Shown here: in pieces, positions 23,701 through 38,700 of the stretch
Position numbering within the stretch: the first letter of the stretch is position 1
How the letters are laid out: every line of letters begins with the position of its first letter
Source of the DNA: Cryptomeria japonica
Taxonomy: Eukaryota > Streptophyta > Pinopsida > Cupressales > Cupressaceae
Reading direction: 5' to 3'
Assembly: GCF_030272615.1 (NCBI RefSeq)
Contig: NC_081410.1
Coordinates: 125,989,640 to 126,053,639 of the forward strand
Length of the DNA stretch: 64,000 nucleotides
The notes under the pieces: model-generated
What the model was told of the DNA's origin: nothing
Seen by the model: the letters and a program-made list of their open reading frames with translations, nothing else
Database searches by the model: none
Position numbers and translations under genes: made by a program

Positions 23701-26700
23701 TAAGAATGTAGGAACTAATTGTTGATGAGGTGTGACCCAACCAAGCTTTGTTTCGCCATCAAGGAACAATTACACAAAATTGGTGCAATCTCCTAAGGAT
23801 AAACGAATGGTTTTCATATCACCAATGCACATCAACCACACGAACAATAATCATGAAGTAATAGAAGTTAAGCTTCCACACAAGTTCAGTTGACTACACA
23901 CTGCAAGCAATCAACAAATTACAAGTAGAATGAACAATAGGTACACCATTCATCAACAATGATATCTTCCATTCATCTAACCAACTTTAAAGCAAATGAG
24001 AAATAGAGACCATGCAACATGTTGAATTAACATATAGAATTCACCACAACTTCAATGAAAGCAATATGTCTCTTACAACAAGATCTTAGCAACAGTCTTT
24101 GCCTTCTCCTCCTATTCTAACTTCTACTTTAAATTCTAAATCCTAATTGTTGTCTATTCTTCTACTATTATCTATTACTCTCCTATTAACCTTTACAAAT
24201 GAGAGACTTGAGCCATTTATAGATAGCTCTTTACAATGAATGGCTCGGATGGACTCACAATTAATGGCCAAGATTACAAGGTGGAAACCCTAATTAGGGT
24301 TGGTTACAACAAACTCCTTTTCGGCCAATGAGAAAATTACATTTAGTGTAACATGTGTCACACATTGAATGTGAACCAATAGAAAATGAGGTTAGGTATC
24401 TCGAACTTTGTGCCTCCATGGGTGAGTCGGGTAGATTGCATCTGGACATGTTGACATGGAGCCCTCTGATTGGTCGGTGATGACAAGAATGCCACCTTGG
24501 TTTGCTTGTACTTGGTAGATCAACACAAAATGTTTGAGCAATATCTCTTGATGCTCAACATTATCCAACTTGCTTAATGCGATGATGATGGGAAGCATCT
24601 TCATGGTCATGTCAATCCTCTATCCTTGCTTGCTTATCTTGCCTTGATTGACCTATATTCGTGCTAGTTAACTTCTTGATGATGTTTGATCATGAATCCC
24701 CTTCACTTCGAAGTCCTTCACCTAAAGTACTAGTAATGATTCTTGGATTTCCAAAGGAAATTCAAGATTATAAACGTTTTCCTCTTCATGGGCAGGTCTT
24801 GATTTTATCCTCCCTAACTCTTTCATGATGTTGAGATCTTCGTCCTTTGCCTTGAGCAGTCCATTATGCTATACCTTGAGGTGTTGATCATTTGCAAATG
24901 TACTGCTGAGTTGTCTCACTAAATTTCTTGCTTTACTCATTCTGTTAAGCCTTTATCTTGAATTCCTTCCTGTCATGATGTTGTCATTGCAAAGCCTCTC
25001 CATGATATGAAGTCGCTCCTCTTTGAATCTTCTTCATGTTGCTGATGTAGCATTCCTCATATTACAATGTCTTAATTTCTTCATTGTCTTACCTTGACTC
25101 ACGTGGTGAAATCCTTCCTTGAAGTGTTGTTCTGATCCTCCTACAATCAGACCTGCCCCTTTGATTTCTTCCTTAGTCGCCTGCAAAGCAAACAAGAGGC
25201 TATCAAACACATATAACGCATACTAACTTTACCTATCTTTCGTCTCTATGTGGTCTGATTTTGATTAGCAGATTGGGTTATGTGATGTTTCAGGTCTGAT
25301 TAAGGTCTGATCCTGATCTGATTCCTTATCCTTGCTGGGTGCAAATGAGGTCAGAGTCTGCACAAAGTATGGCAGAATTTTCTTGTTCATTGGCACAGCT
25401 TGAAGGAGGGCACAGATTTGGTGGCTGATTGCACAACCTTGGAGCAGCTTTTGCCCCTTTATTTACACAATTCGGTGGCTTTTCATCCTGCACTTGCATA
25501 GCTCTCTTTTGTTTGGGCGGCTTTCATGCCTCCACTTGCACAACTTTTCTTGGTAGGTGGCTTTTACCTTGTCATTTGCACAAGTGGATTTGCTAAGGCG
25601 GCATTTTGGGTTTCAATTGCACAACCTTGGTTGGCAACAATTCACGATCCATTTGCACAACCTTTGGTTGGCGGGATTTTATCCTTCATTTGCACAAGGT
25701 TAGTGGCATTTTAGCCTTCAATTGCACAAATCTTTCTTGCTTGGGTGGCTTTCCAAGAGTCATTTGCACAGCTTATCATGCTAGGGCAGCATTTAGACCT
25801 TCATTTGCACAAATTCCATGCTAGGGTGGCATTTAGGCCTTCCTTTGCACAAGTTAGGTTGGCGGCATTTTGACCTTCATTTGCACAACTTCTTGCTTGA
25901 GCGCTTTTTTCACCTTCATTCGCACAACTTCTTGCTTGAGCACATTTTTCACCTTCATTCACACAACATCTTGCTTGAGCACATTTTTCACCTTCATTCG
26001 CACAAATTCGTTGCTCAAGGCAAGGTCCTTAGCTTCAGAAAAATCTTTACTTAGCCAAAAATATTCTTTGCACCCGAATTCTTCAATCTTGATCCCTTAG
26101 TAGCATTGCCTTAGATTATCTTGTGATCCTTGCCTCTCTAGCATGGGCACACTTTTAGGGTCCATTTGCACAAATTGCTCTTGGTGAGCAAGCTAGGATT
26201 AGGACCATGACTTGAGCAAAATTTTGACCTAGTCGAATTTTTATTCTTCAAACTTCAATGCATTCATTGCCTTCATTCTTTGCTATTTCAATGTATTTCA
26301 TCATTGGAAGGCAATTTTGTAAGCCTAAGGTCACACTTCCTAGGGTGCAACATCTAGCCTAGTTTGCACAAAATGTCAAATGACATGCGCACCTAGACAA
26401 TCTTGCCTATTAAGCTTTCAATGATCGTTGGGTTACTTGATCTCATCTAGACACACTGACCATGACAAACCCTGGTAATTAACCTCTTTCCTTGTAACTT
26501 GACAACTTCTTGCTTCCTAACAACATTGCAACTTTTCCACTTCAACATCTCCTAGCAACCTGACCTCAACTCCTCATCTTGGATTGACATGACCAACCCC
26601 ACTCATTAGTAAAGGTTAACAACTAAGAGACTATTGCCAAGCAAAACATTAAACCAAAGCAGAAAGTGGGGGTCCTGTTGTGACGTAATCACACATCGCC

Positions 26701-29700
26701 CCATTGCAAATAGGGATCCCCTTGTTTTTGCTTTTTAGGGTAGTGTTTTGGCGCCTTGGGGTTTTGTATCCGATCTCTCACCTCTGCAAATGAGTCAAGC
26801 TTATAAAAAATTGGAGTCATCAAAATCAATAAGGAGATAGGATGGTCAAAAGAGTGTTATGATACTACATATGTGCTCAAACAAGTCAAAGGAGTAAAAT
26901 CACAATTTTCCACGATCAATTCTAATTTCTGACTTCCTATTTTTAGGAAATTTTCTTTTTTTACTTTTTCTAAAAAAAGAAAGTTTTTTTTTTGCATTTT
27001 GGGGCCAATTCGGGAACCTGCTTTTTCAATCTACTTTTTTTGTAAAAAAAGAAAGTTATTTTTTGCCTTTTTCGGGATCATGGGTAGTTTCTAAGTCAGA
27101 AGAAATGTCGGGCTAGGAGAGTTTGTTGTCAAGAATTTTAATGGAAGATCACAAGAAAAAAGGCTAAGTGTGGAAGAATTTCTTGATTTAATCATGAGGT
27201 TTGTTTCACAAATGGAAGAAATTTCTTGTTTCCATGAAAAAAATCCACTCCAATCATGAAAGAATTCCAGATTCCTTGATGAGGTTCGCCTATGCAAACA
27301 TGGAGAAATTCTATGGTTCCTAACCAAGTCCGCCCTCTCAAGGAAGAGATCCTTGCCCAAATGCCAATTCCACCCAGGGAAAGGAAGGAATTCATTGTGT
27401 CAACATGAAGTGCGCCTTGGGAACTATGGAAATTCCTTGACCTCACATGAAGTCCGTCCAGCCCTAGTGAAAATTCCTTGGTGGCATGTGAAGTCCGCCC
27501 TAGGAATGATGAGGAAATTCCTTGGATTCATAGCAAGTCCGCCTTGGCAACATGATGAATATTCCTAACCAAGTGCAAAGTCCGCTATGCAAAAGATGGA
27601 GAATCCATGAGTTGGTACCAAGTCCACCCAAGGAAAGGAAAGAATTCCTTGTGTTAGCAACAAGTCTGCCCTCCCCATGCTTGGAAAAATCCTTGTGCTA
27701 TTACTAAGTCCGCCCTATGCTTAGCAAGGAATCCATAAACTAAGACAAAGTCCGCCCTTTACACATTGTGAAAATTCCAAACCAAGAGTAGAGTCCGCCT
27801 TGCAAAACATGGAGAATCCATGAGTTGGTATAAAGTTCGCCCAAGGAAGATGAGGAAAGTGATAAACAAAATAGAGATACTGAGAGTGGGGGGGAGGGTG
27901 AATCAGTATCTCAATAACCTTTTATGAACAAATACAATCAAATAAAAGAGTTTTAGCAAAAGACACACATAGAACACATGTTTTATCTTGTGGAAAACCC
28001 AACAGGGTGAAAACCCATGACATTGAAAACTTTCATTAAAACAAGTGGGCACCAACCCAAACACAATAGTTAGCTGCAACTAACTTAAAGAGCACCAACT
28101 CTGTGCAACAGAGGCACCAACCTCAACTTGAGCATCAACTCAATCAGAAACATTCTCATATTTTTAAAATTTACAAAAGTAAAACCCTGTTTTACACTCC
28201 ATTGTATAAAACCCTTAAGAACTTCACACCTTCAGCAAGACTCGATACTGAAATTAGAATCCATTGTAAAATCAGAAATCAGCAGACTTCATTCTTGACC
28301 TGAACTTTCAATGATTTCAACACTTACAAATTGTAATCACATTCTTTAAAATTTGCCACCACTGAACTAGTTATACTTTTCTGTGTAAAGGCATCGCCAT
28401 CTATCAATCGAACAGTAACAACTCTAGTTAAAACTGAAACTCCATAATTTTCAACTCATTACAAATCCATTCTGCCTGAAAAAATGCGCTCACTCAAAAG
28501 AACACCATCAAATCAAGATGTATATAATCGAAAGAAAAACTTCAGCACTGTGAAAGATGTATGCGCTACATATATCCAGAATGCTAAAAAACAACCACTC
28601 TCAATAATGATACACTTAAGCCCGATACAATTCATCAAAAAAAAGGTAGAAGAAAAAGAAATAGAATCCGCCAAAATTCCTTAGCATGCACTTGAGACAA
28701 ATGAAAAACAGCTCAGAAGAAAAATAATCATCTCCGCTATCAGACTGAAAGAAAAACTTCTTTGTAATTACCAGCCACGTGAAACAACAACCAGCATCTC
28801 TGCAGAACTAATACCATCAAATCCTGAAAAGAAAGAGAAAGCCAGTTAAAAAAATGTAACAAAACATTTTTAATAAAAATGCCATCTGTCCCCTTCTAAC
28901 TCCGAAAAAATTCTTTTCGATGGCATAAGGAATACAAAACGGTTTGTATTTCCACTTAAAAAAACTTCCAACTAGACATCAACCACTTATCAGAGATAAA
29001 AAAACTTCTGAATCGGTTTTAAAAAAGAACTGCCACAAATTAACCAACTCATCACATAAAATTTATATGTTCCACCAATAATATGATCATAGAGGTGCAT
29101 CAACTGAAAGAAAAAGATTACAACTCCAAAGAGTTTGAACTGAATCCGTGTGTCGGGCAAAGAACAACCTGAGAACAATCTGAAAAAAAATTAACACACG
29201 GAACAACTAAGAAATAAATGTTGACACAATTCAAACAATGAGAGAGCTGATCTGAAAGCATAGACATCAATGACAATAAGTTTAATAGAAAGAAATTCGC
29301 CTAAGTGTTGAAGAGTTAAAGCAAAAATTTTGGCTAACTGTTGAGGAATTAAAGCAAAAAGATTAAAATCAAGAAGCAAGTCCACCCAAGGTGGAGGTGA
29401 GAAATTTGGCTAAGTGTGGTGGATTAAAACCTTCCTCAAATAAGAAGCAAATTCGCCTAAGAGGATAAGGAAAAATTTGTCTAAGTGTTGAGAGTTCAAA
29501 ATCAAGATGAAGATTCGCCATAAGGAGAAGCTTCTAGAGGAAAGCAAGAAATTGCCTTTGAGATCATAAAGAAAAAAAAGAAAGGGTAGAGTTGTGACCT
29601 AATCACACATCACCCCATCCTAAATGGGAACCCCCTACGTTTTAGGCCCTCTCGGTCGTTTGGTTTTGGTTTTGAGGATTTTTTGGTGGCATTCACATCA

Positions 29701-32700
29701 GTCTATTTGCTTTGCAAGTGTTTGGGGGTCAATTGATTGAGTTTGCTTTTCGTTTGGGCAAACTTGGTTAAGTCTAGGGCTTGTTTTGGTTGTTTTAGGG
29801 ATTCTGTCTTTAGTCCTGGATTTCAGGGGTTTCTGTTAGGGTTTTGGAAAAACTAAGCACGAAACAGGAATCAGGACCCTACAAGGAACCTCCCCGTTAA
29901 ATTTGAGCGAAAACGGAACAACTTTCTAATTTTAGAATGTTCCTATCTTTTAGGGATTTTATTGCGTCTTGGAATGTCTTCATTTTGCCAAAAATCAAAC
30001 TTACTATTTTTATTAAGTTTCTATTTATAGTAAGTCATCCTATGTCCTATTTTGGAGTCTAACACTAACATTTAGAAAAGTTTCTATTTTTTGGAAAGTT
30101 TGTTCTTGATAGGACCATTCAGGTAGGCAATGAAGATTGAACAATCACAATTATTTCTAAATCCGGAAAGCTAGAAATAGACATACTGGATCAAAAAATG
30201 GCTAAGTGTTGACATCCATCCCTAAAATGGAAAGTTAGAAAATCATTTAAGTCTGGAAAGTTCCCTTTTTGTTCATGAATGGCATCTTGAATTTGAAGGC
30301 ATCCAAAGTTGATCAAGTTTGAAAGATAAAATTGCACCGAAATCCATGGCACAATGGATCTGGTGCCCATATAGGAGACAAGGCGCTAGAGTGGGGCATT
30401 CATGGAAAATCCAACTAACACCAAAATTCCTTCCACAATGCAAAATTGCGCCCATGAAGGGGATGGGGTGCCAAAATGAAGGGTCCCTAGAATTCGAAAG
30501 AGGGATAGCATTCTGTCTCCAACTCTAAATAGCGCCTTGGATAGAGGTTGGGCACAAAACTGAGGGTAACAAGGAAAACTTGGAAATGTGGAATTCCTCA
30601 ACCAATGTAAAATGGCGCCCAAGGATTGATGCAAGGCACCAAAATCACAATCTCGGGGAGAATGGAAGGAGTTCCAAAAGTCCATGCTTAAGGTGAAATA
30701 GCGCCTTAGAAGAGAAGGTGGTGCCAAAGGCAAGGAGTCAAGGAAGATTGCAAAATGGAGAAGTTCCTTGCCAAGTGGAGAATGGTGCTCATGCATGGGG
30801 AAGCGCGCCAAACTTAGTGCACCTTGGAATTCATAGAAAACTTTAAAATTCCCCCCTCTATACAAAATAGCGCCCAACTAAGGATGAAGGCACCAAAACA
30901 TTTGATCAAGGAAATTTGTAAAATGAAGAAATTCCTTCTCAAGTAGAAAATAGCGCCTAGGAAGGTATAAGGGCGCCAAAATGGATGCATCTTGGAATTC
31001 ATAGAAAATCATGAATTCCTCCCTCAACGAAGAATTCCGCCCTAGGGAATAGAAGGGTGCCAAATAGAAGTATTCAAGGAAAAGATATCAAAATAGCTAA
31101 GCTTGGAAATGACGAATTCCACCATGAAGAGTGAATTCCACGCCTAAGTTGGAGAATTGAAAATTTGTCTAAGGCATGAAAATCCAAGGGTCAAGGAGGA
31201 ATGAAAAGCATAAATCCCCTCGGGAAAAAATTTGAAAAATCTATTTTTAATCAGAATTCAGAATTTTTGGCAGATTTGGAATCGTGAGAGATTTCTCTCT
31301 CTACTGGACCCAAGTCCTAAATTTTAGGGAAATCCCTAAAAAATAGGTGATGGTGGAAAAGCATGGAAAATTCCCTCCGGAGTAGGAAAAGTCAAACTAA
31401 GATGATAAATCAAGTGAATCTTGAAGAATATTCCAATTTCCCTCCAAAATTTGAAAGAATGAAAAGTTGGTGAGTTGGCAGGGAATATTCTAAGTATGAC
31501 GCATGACTTAGTGCATTAAGAAAAATTTCCGAATTTGAACTCAACAACAAGGAAGATTCCATGTGCATGGCAAGATAAATGGGAAAGTATGATGCATAAT
31601 GAATGCAATTGCCAAAATTGATGCCTCCTAACTTAGCAGCACAATTGGAGAAATTCTATATAAGCATGGAGGCTCATTTCATTTCTCACGTGCAAGTTTC
31701 AAGAAAGAAGAGTTGGAGAAGAAGTAAAAGGTCATACTTTAAGAATTTTTCATCATTTTCAAGGAGATTTTCAGGATGGCAGAATCAAGCAAGGTGGCTA
31801 CCATCACCAGGTAGGCGCTGATAAAAGCGGAGATGAAGGGCTTTCTTCCGGTTTCCCACATAAATTCTAGGTGGAAGGAGATCAGCGATACAAATTTGGG
31901 CACATTCAACCTGGCTGCCTTAAAGATCAGAATGTTTGGAACAGTAGGACATAATCCATCCCCAACAACTGTCAAATTTGTCAAGAGCGGAATTGTTGCG
32001 GTAGCTGGTTTTCCTCCTGCTATTCAGTGTCTAGATTTGATTCTGGAATGTGCAAAGCATTACAATTCGGAGCGCAAGACAATTTCAACGTCAGATGGCA
32101 AGCTGCTGGCGACATTGACTTTGGAGTCAATTGGTGAAGCTTTCCGAATTCCTTCACACCATTCCATGACATACTAGACCATTAGCAGATCTCAAGCAGT
32201 TTATGATGCGGGTCTTGCCAGGTGTGCGGATATAATCAACAAACAATGGTTACTGAAGCCTAGGCCACATATCTCCAAAATGCCAAAGATTCTCACTATC
32301 TTTGAATTCAAATAGGAATATGTGGACCTGATAAAGATGTTGAGTAGGGTAATGGGATTTTCACATACTGTGAATTTTGAGACATGGATGTTCTTCTACA
32401 TCAGCGAGATCATGAATGCAAATGGGTTAGTAGATTGGGCTAGATTGATCAGCCATTACTTGCATGAACAGCTGAGGGATTTGAAAGAAAGGAAGTCCCA
32501 ATCCTTTTTCATGAGCTCCTACATGATGTATATGCTTGCAAGAAGGGGAGGCTTTGATGGTCTGCCAGCAAAAGGGGTCATGGGTTGCGGACCGACGCAA
32601 CTGAAAGTGCATGAGTGTTATCCTCAGCTACATCTTCATAATATTAATTCTTACAAGTTGGCGAACGACACCTTCACTATGTACCTGACAAGACTTGTGC

Positions 32701-35700
32701 AAAAGGAATTGCACACAAGGGTGTCACCACAAGCTAGGGCCCTGGTTCAAAAGTATGGAGCCACGTTCTTGCAATTTCCAAAGTTCACCTATATCAAGAC
32801 ATAGGGATTCTCATTACAGTCATACAAATTGCCAAGGTATCCATTTGATAAACCGATATTGGTTGAACTCATGAGGCAGTTGATAGCTTATGATCAATTA
32901 CAGAAGAAGAAGAAGAAGCAGTCAATTGAATTCCTAGTTGTTTTAGGTGATTTTGTGGAAGTGTGCCTAGGTTTGGAAGTGGATGAGAAAGCAGCAGAGG
33001 AGTTAGCATTCTACCGTCTGGCATTTTATACATCTAGAGCTCAATATGATCCTTATTGCCAAATCAAAAAGGTTGCTGGAGTGAAATTCATACACAAATT
33101 TCAATTACCAGGCAAGTGCCAAGGATGACCTTGAAGTCCGGAAGAAAATGTATTCCTAACTGCCCCTTCACACCATCTAGATAAGTGAAATTATCCAAGT
33201 GCCGGATCAAGTGAAAGAAGATTCGGACTTGATGCAACTTGAATTCAAGAAAGTGAAAGATAAGCCCATTCAACTACCAAACTAGTCCGAGCTCGAAATT
33301 GATGATTTGGATATCCTGGCTAGACCTGTGTTGAAATTCACTAAACACTGGGTTGATTGGTAGATAAGGAAGTTGAAGGAAGAAAATGTTCGCTTGACCT
33401 ATCAGTAGATGGGAAGTCTGGATTCCCATAGTGAAGCAACTGAAGGATCTTCACAAGCCCAGGCAGAAGGAGAAGTCTGGCTTGATAAAGGGAAAAATGC
33501 TCCAAAGAGGCAAAGGATGGTAAGGAAGAAGGATGTTCAGCAGGAAATCCATCAAGAAGTTCATTAGCAAGTTCAACAACAAATGCAACAGAAGAACCTC
33601 TGCAAAAGAGAGCAAGGGTAGAAAGGGTGCAGTCACCAACAAGTTCTTCCAATGTACAGGAGATAGAGATGTTCACGCAAGAAAATCCAGCGGATCCACC
33701 TCCGGGCAATACTCCAACACCAGATATACTCAGCATTAGTGCTTCACACAGACCCAAGACAGAAAAAACCTCTGCACCAGGAAGAAACCCGTCAGGATAG
33801 TTTCATAGAAGCCATCCTTGGCGAAATGGAGGAAGAATCACGAGAGCAAGAGCAAATGGAAATCCATAGTCACTCCATTCCCGCTCCTGATTGGCTGATG
33901 GATAGACTAAGAAGGGAGCCGGAAAAAGAAATTGATCCAGCCTAGGAATTAGAAGAGTTGTTGAAAAGGATGGATTAGCCAACAGAAAAGAAGGCTCCCC
34001 AGAAATTTTCCAAGGTCTTGAGGGATGAATCTGGATCCTGGACCTTGCACATAGCTGAGCCTATAGTAGATAAGGACAAGAATGAAACTAGGCTGGAAGA
34101 TTATGTTATCAGACAGGTTGATCTTGGTCATGCTTCCACGGGACAGGTAATTGAAAATTTTGAAGGATCTTCCTTAGCCATGAAGGAAAAGATGCAGAAT
34201 ACGAAGGCAAAATGTAAGAGGTTGAGGGAAGAAAATAGAGCCTTATGAGAATACATTAGAAGTCTTAAGAAGCTGCTCAGAGAAGCAAGTCCCTCATTCA
34301 TTCCTCCTTCCCTCGCTAAGGAAGTTGTTAATGACACGAAGGTAATCGGAGCAATGGCACAAAGTTCCAAGGAATGGGTAGAGGATGTCTACACTACAGC
34401 AGGAAAATTCATTGAGGACTTGGCTCAGCTTCATTCTAGGTTTGTGGCCCTTCTAAACCGATTGGAGGTAACAAAAGGTTTGAGGGAAGATGTTCACATA
34501 TATCAGTTTTTGACCATTTCGCGGCTTAGGGCTCTAATGAAGATTCTAAAGCAAACACTGATTGATGGGAAAGTAATTCAGGAGAACGAGGTTTATGACT
34601 TTCCCCGATGGTTCTACGTTGTTTGCTCAGGAAAGAATACCTTTGACAAATTCAGCATGGAGTCTTTAACTTTGAAAGACTCAATCAGAAGGGTGCAGGA
34701 AGAAGTCATCAATGTAATTGAAGCACTGTTCACAAAAAATCTCAATGAGGACAGAGTAACGATTAACTCTTTGAAATCCCAGTTACACGAGTTCTTCTTC
34801 GTAGGTTCATTCACTAAGGAACATTTTGCAAATGTTTCCTCATTTTCCAGTATGATGAAGAAGACACAAGAAATCATGATGGAGTGGGAGAGCTTCTTTT
34901 CCAAGAGCGGGGAGGAAATTACCTTGATGGAGTTTGATATTGAAAGTGTGCCAAGCGTCTCCATTGGGGAGCTGGAAGCCATCATCAGTAAATTCATTAT
35001 GTATGCAATTAATGAGCAAGATAATGGTTGTCCATTCCTGGACGAGAATCTTTTGACTGAGTAGTGGTGGCACATTTACTGCTAGGATATTTTTCGACTA
35101 AGTGGCGGCCCAGTCAGTGCATGTTGAATGCATGAAGAATCTGTAATGTCCCTACTAGTTAGAGATCATTGCCCTACAAAACAGATTGTTAGAATACAAC
35201 AAATATATATAAACTAATCTAATTTTCAATTTAAACTTCAATTACTTAATTAACACTAATCTCAGTTCTTATTTAATAAAAGGATACGAGTGCAGTACTG
35301 GGACATGTCCTTAGGCGGCTATGAAGGTCGCCTTCTTGGAACCCATCTTGGTTCCAAGCCATACCAGGAGATCAAAGGTTAATTCGATTCTTGTCTTAGA
35401 TGTAATTTCTTACACCCAAGCCATACCAGGAAATTGAAGGTTAATTCAATTCCTGTCTTGGATGTAATTTCTTACAACCAAGCCATACCAGGAAATCGAA
35501 GGTTAATTTGATTCCTGTCTTGGATGTAATTTCTTACACCCAAGCCATACCAAGGAAGACCATCATATATGATCAATTCCTTGCCTTGGATGATGCATCC
35601 TACCAGAGAGGACCGGCCAGATCCGTCTCTTCTTGGATGAACTTGTCAACCAAGCCATAACATATATGCATATAGATATTCAATATATACTGCCTACTAG

Positions 35701-38700
35701 GGATTATCATAATCCCTCCATTAGGCTAAGGGAGTTTCCTCCCTATAGCCTCCATCATAAAGTCACATTACTCATATTACATTGTATAATTCATTATCAT
35801 TTTCCGTTTCATAATTTACGTCTACATTTACATACTTTTTAATCCTCTTTATTGATCCTAGATATACATAAATATTATGCATGGATACCTATATTTACTG
35901 CCACATACATATAAGTAAACATTCAGTAATATATATATTCGTAAATTAACATATATTCAGAAGTATTCTTTAACGTATATTCAGAAATATTCTTTAATTC
36001 ATTGTCGCTCTTTAAATTCATAAGTTAAGCCTACAAATGTATATTTCTTCATTCTCATTATTAATCCTACATACATATGAATTTACTGCATACATACAAC
36101 ATTATAATCATGCTATACTTTTATAATATACAACATCATAATTATAATTCTGCAGAATGAGATTGGAAACAGATCTACCAAAGGAATACTATTATATCTA
36201 TTTGTGTGTGTGTGGTACACACCTCCACACACAAATACGTACCTGTAGCGCCAATGCCAATCTCTTATTCTGGCTCTGCTGACGCAGCTATACTTCCCTT
36301 CTTTTCCTTTATCGTCCTCTATCTACCCGCTATAGTTCCTATCTCCCTATCTTCTGCTTCCCCCATTCTATGCGCTGATGATCTTCCTTATACCCCGTGA
36401 AGGGTTGCATCCCTCCATAGGTCCCTCCCGCGCGAAGGGATGCGACGGTGGTCGCAGCCCAGGCTGCAATTACCGTCGCACCACTTCGTGCAGGGGAGTA
36501 GTCTAGTTCGTAGTTGTATTGTGTAGTGTTTAATAATTTTCATTTAATAACACTTTTATTAATAGTTCGTAGTATAGTTATAACGTTGTGTTAATAATTT
36601 GATTTAATAATACTTTTCTTATTATTAAATACATTGATATTTTAATCATTTACTTAATAATGCTTTTCTTTATTATTTTATATATTAAATACATTCCAGT
36701 TTAATCATTTATTTAATAATACTTTTCCTTTATTATTTTATATATTAAATATATTAACATTCTAAGCATTTATTTATAATAACCTTATCTAATTAATCAA
36801 TATCTAATCATTTATTTCCTCTTAGTATATTAATATTATTTAATAATTTTACATTAGGTGATACCGTAGGGGTTATCACAAAATCTTCTTACATGCAGCC
36901 GTCTTCTTAATGGTTTTATGACAGATTCTCTATGCATGTAGCCGTCACATGGGGGAATGATGCACATTTATTTCTTGCATGGGAATATTTGTTGTATTTT
37001 GGGCAAGTTTGATGTAATAGGGTGCATTTAATGCACAAATGGATGCCATTTTTGGGCTTATTTGAATTAATTGTATATGGGCTTAATGGGTATTAAATGT
37101 TGATTCCCACCTTGTTGCATCTTGAGTGGAGAATCTTTTAGGGAAAACCCTAATTAGGGTTTGCATGTAGCCAAGGCTAGAAGCCTATATAAAGAGGTGA
37201 CCCCCCTCATTTGTAAGGGAGGAGAGATTGTTGTCAGAGATTGTTGCTAAGAGTTTTTGAAGCAAACACTTAATACATTGTTCAATTGTTGGTGTAATCT
37301 TGTGTTGTTTTGAAGCTTGCATGGTCTCACTCTCTTCATATAGATTAGATTTGCTTTCATGTTGTTAGATGAACTGGATTTGATAGGGTTGCTTGTTGCA
37401 AAGTCCATGCTCATACTTTTGGTGTGCAACTGATTGTTGCATAATGTGCAAAGTTAGCTTGAGCCTCCGGTATATGTGTATGCTTAACTTCGATTATCAG
37501 TGGAGATTGTTCGATTTGATGGTTTCTTTGGTGATATTGAAAAACCTTTACACACCCTCTGAAGATTCCACCGCCTTCGTGTAGTTGTGCTTTGCTGGCG
37601 AAGCAAAGCGTGGTTGGATTTTGCATAAGTAATCCCGTCTCCTTGTTCATAGGATTAGATTAGTCTTAGCCGAGTTTTCTAAACCCTTCACTCATTTACT
37701 TTCTGGATATTTTAAACCCAAAAATCCAAAAAAATAGAGCTTTCATTGCAAATCATTCGCGTAGAAATCCTTGAACCCGCAAGTTTGTTAAGATCTTATG
37801 TGAGCATACGTAAGGCCACTTGGGTTAACATCAAACCCATCAACTAACTGAGTCACGTCCACACGCAAAAGGAACCTTGAGATTAGCCATTTGATCTTTC
37901 TTTTTAATCTTAGCATACGGTCTGATTTTAAACAAAAGAGAGTGAAGTGACCGTTGGAAAGTTTTTTCTGTGTTCGGCATAGTCCTAAAAAACACGTCAA
38001 CGGGTAGGTTGAATTGGTTTCCAAAACAAGACCAGATTTGTTTCCAATAAAACGGAAAAACAAAAAAATAAAGCAAAGCAAGAGTTCAACTTCTCTATAA
38101 ACTTGAGCATTCACATTCATTCAACTCACAAGTTGCTTCTCAAAGTTGAAAGTTGAAGCTCACAAAAGAATTTCTTTGTAGCTTCAAGGCAAACTTTGAA
38201 GTAATTCCAGGTGTAAAACAATTTCTTGGAGAATTCAGGCTAATTCCTACATTTGGAGATGAAATTGGAAGCAATTCCTTAAAGCAATTTAAGGAATTTC
38301 ATCAAAATTTTCAGGTTTACAAAGGATTAAAGGCAGATTTTCAGAATTTCAATCTCTTTTGCACTTCAAGATTTCCTTCTTTCACTCTTAATTTCTAATT
38401 TTCCAGATTTGCACAATAAATTTTCATCTCAAATTCTTCGAATTTCACTTAAAGATCAATGTTTTTTTTTATGCTTTTTACAGTTTTGGAGGCAGAAAAT
38501 TTCATAATCAGACTTAATTTTAATTTCCAAAATTTCACTACGTCTGATTTTATTTGTTAAACTTCATAATCAGTCTTGACTAAGTCTGATTTTCAGTCTC
38601 ATTTCAAGAATTTCATAAGCTAAATCAGAATTATCCTTTGAAATTCCTTCAAGCAAACATCAAATCCTCTTATTCTTTTTCTTAGGGTTTTTTCATAATT

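Larger units (their letters stand above)
29590..38003 (+). mobile_element. Unit B: second ORF-carrying LTR-like element
   Basis: Flanked by perfect GGTAG duplications (29585-29589, 38004-38008). Starts (A)GTTGTGACCTAATCACAC, the unit A terminal motif with its first T changed, and ends AAAACACGTCAACG, where A has CAACA. It is 8,414 bp, or about 6.7 kb without the solo LTR at 35142-36880. Order: terminal motif, minisatellite (30270-31190), TATA (CTATATAAG at 31656), ORF copy 1 (31776-35064 and beyond), palindrome AAACCCTAATTAGGGTTT (37145), TATA (CTATATAAAG at 37185), R/U5-like end. The architecture matches unit A. No gag, pol or PBS. Confidence 0.78.

Noticed and set aside
26660-26725. Head-to-head inverted LTR ends, suggesting a rearrangement
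   Set aside because: The missing 43 bp of the minus-strand LTR lie at 54081-54123 with matching TSDs, so the junction is simply where unit A inserted.
30386-31063. Long minus-strand ORFs in unit B
   Set aside because: They lie in the GGCGCC minisatellite and show repeat-derived, low-complexity translation.
37145-37162. Telomeric sequence
   Set aside because: Only two telo-box units in inverted orientation, in promoter position; no telomere array.
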